Shown here: positions 63,014-64,000 of the stretch, one piece after another
How positions within the stretch are numbered: the first letter of the stretch is position 1
How the letters are laid out: each line of letters starts with the position of its first letter
The notes under the pieces: generated by a model
Told to the model about the DNA's origin: nothing
The model's input: the letters and a program-made list of their open reading frames with translations, nothing else
The model's database searches: none
Translations under genes and position numbers: made by a program
Assembly: GCA_018350325.1 (NCBI GenBank)
Contig: JAEVLN010000005.1
Location: 1,932,142-1,996,141, forward strand
Reading direction: 5' to 3'
DNA length: 64,000 bases
Origin: Globodera rostochiensis
Lineage: Eukaryota > Nematoda > Chromadorea > Rhabditida > Heteroderidae

Positions 63014-64000
63014 TCAACGTCTGTGCTTGGGAAAGCGCTCCAAATCGGCACGATTCTTCTCTATTCCAGGAGGAACCGGCAAATTCGTTTCGGCCTGCCG
63101 AAAACGAATGCACAGCTCTTCGAGTTGCACGGTCAGATCACGGAACAGCTCCACCTTTTGCCGTTTTTCATGCCCAAGTTGATGCATCAACGCCCTCCTC
63201 CTTAACTCAACGTCATCGTGGGTCTTTGATGCCACTGCAAAGTCCTCCTCTTGTTTTGAGCGAGTTCGTAATAATTGCATCTACAAGATCAAACCATTTG
63301 GTAAAGTCATTTGACTCGGGACACCAACCTGAAGTTCGTCCAATTCTTTTGGAGAATTCTCTTCAGATGCGACGGAATTCAGCGGCTCAATGGCCAACAT
63401 TTCCGTTGACGACTGCAGACGCGGCCTGCCAAAAACTTTTGCGGAAGAGTCTTCTGAAATCTTAAAAACAATTTACAAATAATTTTCCGAAAAGAGAAAG
63501 CAATTAAGAGGATAACCTGATACGGGACGTGGTATCTCGCGAAACGGTACATGAAATCTCGTGTGTAATCACCCTAAAATAAAAATGTGCCAAATTCAAG
63601 GCATAATAATGGTTTATACCCAAATCTTGGCACGTCGCGCCTGATTGCTTGCTTCCCAGCTGATCTCCGAGTCGACCATCATATTGGGATTTCTGCGACG
63701 TTCGTTCAGCAGTGTAGTCAGTTGAGTGCTCGGACTCGTCGAGTCGACAAAGCGTTGTTCTGGTTTGAACTCCTTGAACCAATCAAGCATTAAAAATTGA
63801 TTATCGAATGCCATCTTAAACCGGAGCTTGTCAAAAACCGTCCAACCGGGCCCCAAATCCCGAGTTTAAACCGGCCTTGCCTACTGTTGCTTACCCAATC
63901 GCGCACTCGTCGCTCACCCAAAAGCACCGTTTCCATAACGTCAAGTCGCCTCATGTTCAGGTCATAAAAAGTCGCCGACGCGCACAGCGGGTCAACGTTT
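63014..64000 (-). CDS. Coiled-coil/spectrin-like gene, continues beyond the window
   Basis: In gene sense from the window edge: NVDPLCASATFYDLNMRRLD and VMETVLLGERRVRDW, then a gtaagc donor at about 63893. Next comes VFDKLRFKMAFDNQFLMLDW with FKEFKPEQRFVDS (63850-63620), a short exon DYTRDFMYRFARYHVPYQ (63575-63520), and VFGRPRLQSSTEMLAIEPLN (about 63430). The last is a helical exon (63280-63014) with DVELRRRALMHQLGHEKRQK and VELFRDLTVQLEELCIRFRQ. The helical heptads resemble a spectrin repeat. Its start lies outside the window. It may be the upstream part of the 59000-60660 gene, but an unrelated-looking gene lies between them. Confidence 0.45.

Overview
This is a 64 kb piece of nuclear DNA from a multicellular eukaryote, most likely a nematode. 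Genes are split into many short exons by introns that are often only 40-60 bp long. Several genes have their closest match in animal or nematode families (archease, class-2 semaphorin, DEG/ENaC channel, Tim23). Spacing between neighbouring genes is tight, and one intron uses a GC donor. Long pure G or C tracts (8-20 bp) occur throughout. My guess is a tylenchid plant-parasitic (cyst) nematode. That rests on gene style only and no marker gene confirms it.

Layout: 1-2.7 kb, a fatty acid 2-hydroxylase gene (+). 3.2-13.2 kb, a long UTP20 gene (-) whose first quarter is missing. 13.2-14.7 kb, a UBAP1-like ESCRT-I gene (-). 15.0-16.7 kb, a decayed actin pseudogene (+). 18.1-19.5 kb, MAF1 (+). 21.2-22.1 kb, archease (+). 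23.0-26.4 kb, a class-2 semaphorin (+). 28.2-31.7 kb, EDC4/Ge-1 (-). 32.1-34.2 kb, a HTATSF1/Cus2-type RNA-binding protein (+). 34.6-36.4 kb, pyridoxal kinase (+). 36.8-43.5 kb, a DEG/ENaC channel (-) whose introns hold two large GC-rich minisatellites. 44.3-48.6 kb, a C2H2 protein resembling scribbler/ZNF608-609 (-). 49-52 kb, repeats. 52.0-52.9 kb, casein kinase 2 beta (-). 53-55.5 kb, repeats. 55.6-56.4 kb, Tim23 (-). 56.7-57.7 kb, an unrecognised proline-rich gene (-) with an AP-1 gamma fragment in an intron. 58-59 kb, repeats. 59-64 kb, spectrin-like and unrecognised genes (-).

The genes are a mixed housekeeping set: 90S pre-rRNA processing (UTP20), Pol III repression (MAF1), tRNA ligation (archease), mRNA decapping (EDC4), U2 snRNP assembly (HTATSF1), vesicle sorting (UBAP1-like), kinase regulation (CK2 beta) and mitochondrial import (Tim23). 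No shared pathway operon is evident. UBAP1-like and UTP20 are only about 60 bp apart on one strand, which is operon-like spacing.

The most unusual material is the interplay of repeats with genes. A hAT-like MITE with an intact 8-bp target duplication supplies the stop codon of EDC4. A 50-copy minisatellite in the channel gene appears to be a tandemly copied short intron, so each unit carries the same 3' splice site. A MITE sits exactly on the stop codon of the actin pseudogene. A 447-bp fold-back element with a 9-bp target duplication is nested in another repeat. A GC-palindrome repeat occurs ten times across the window.
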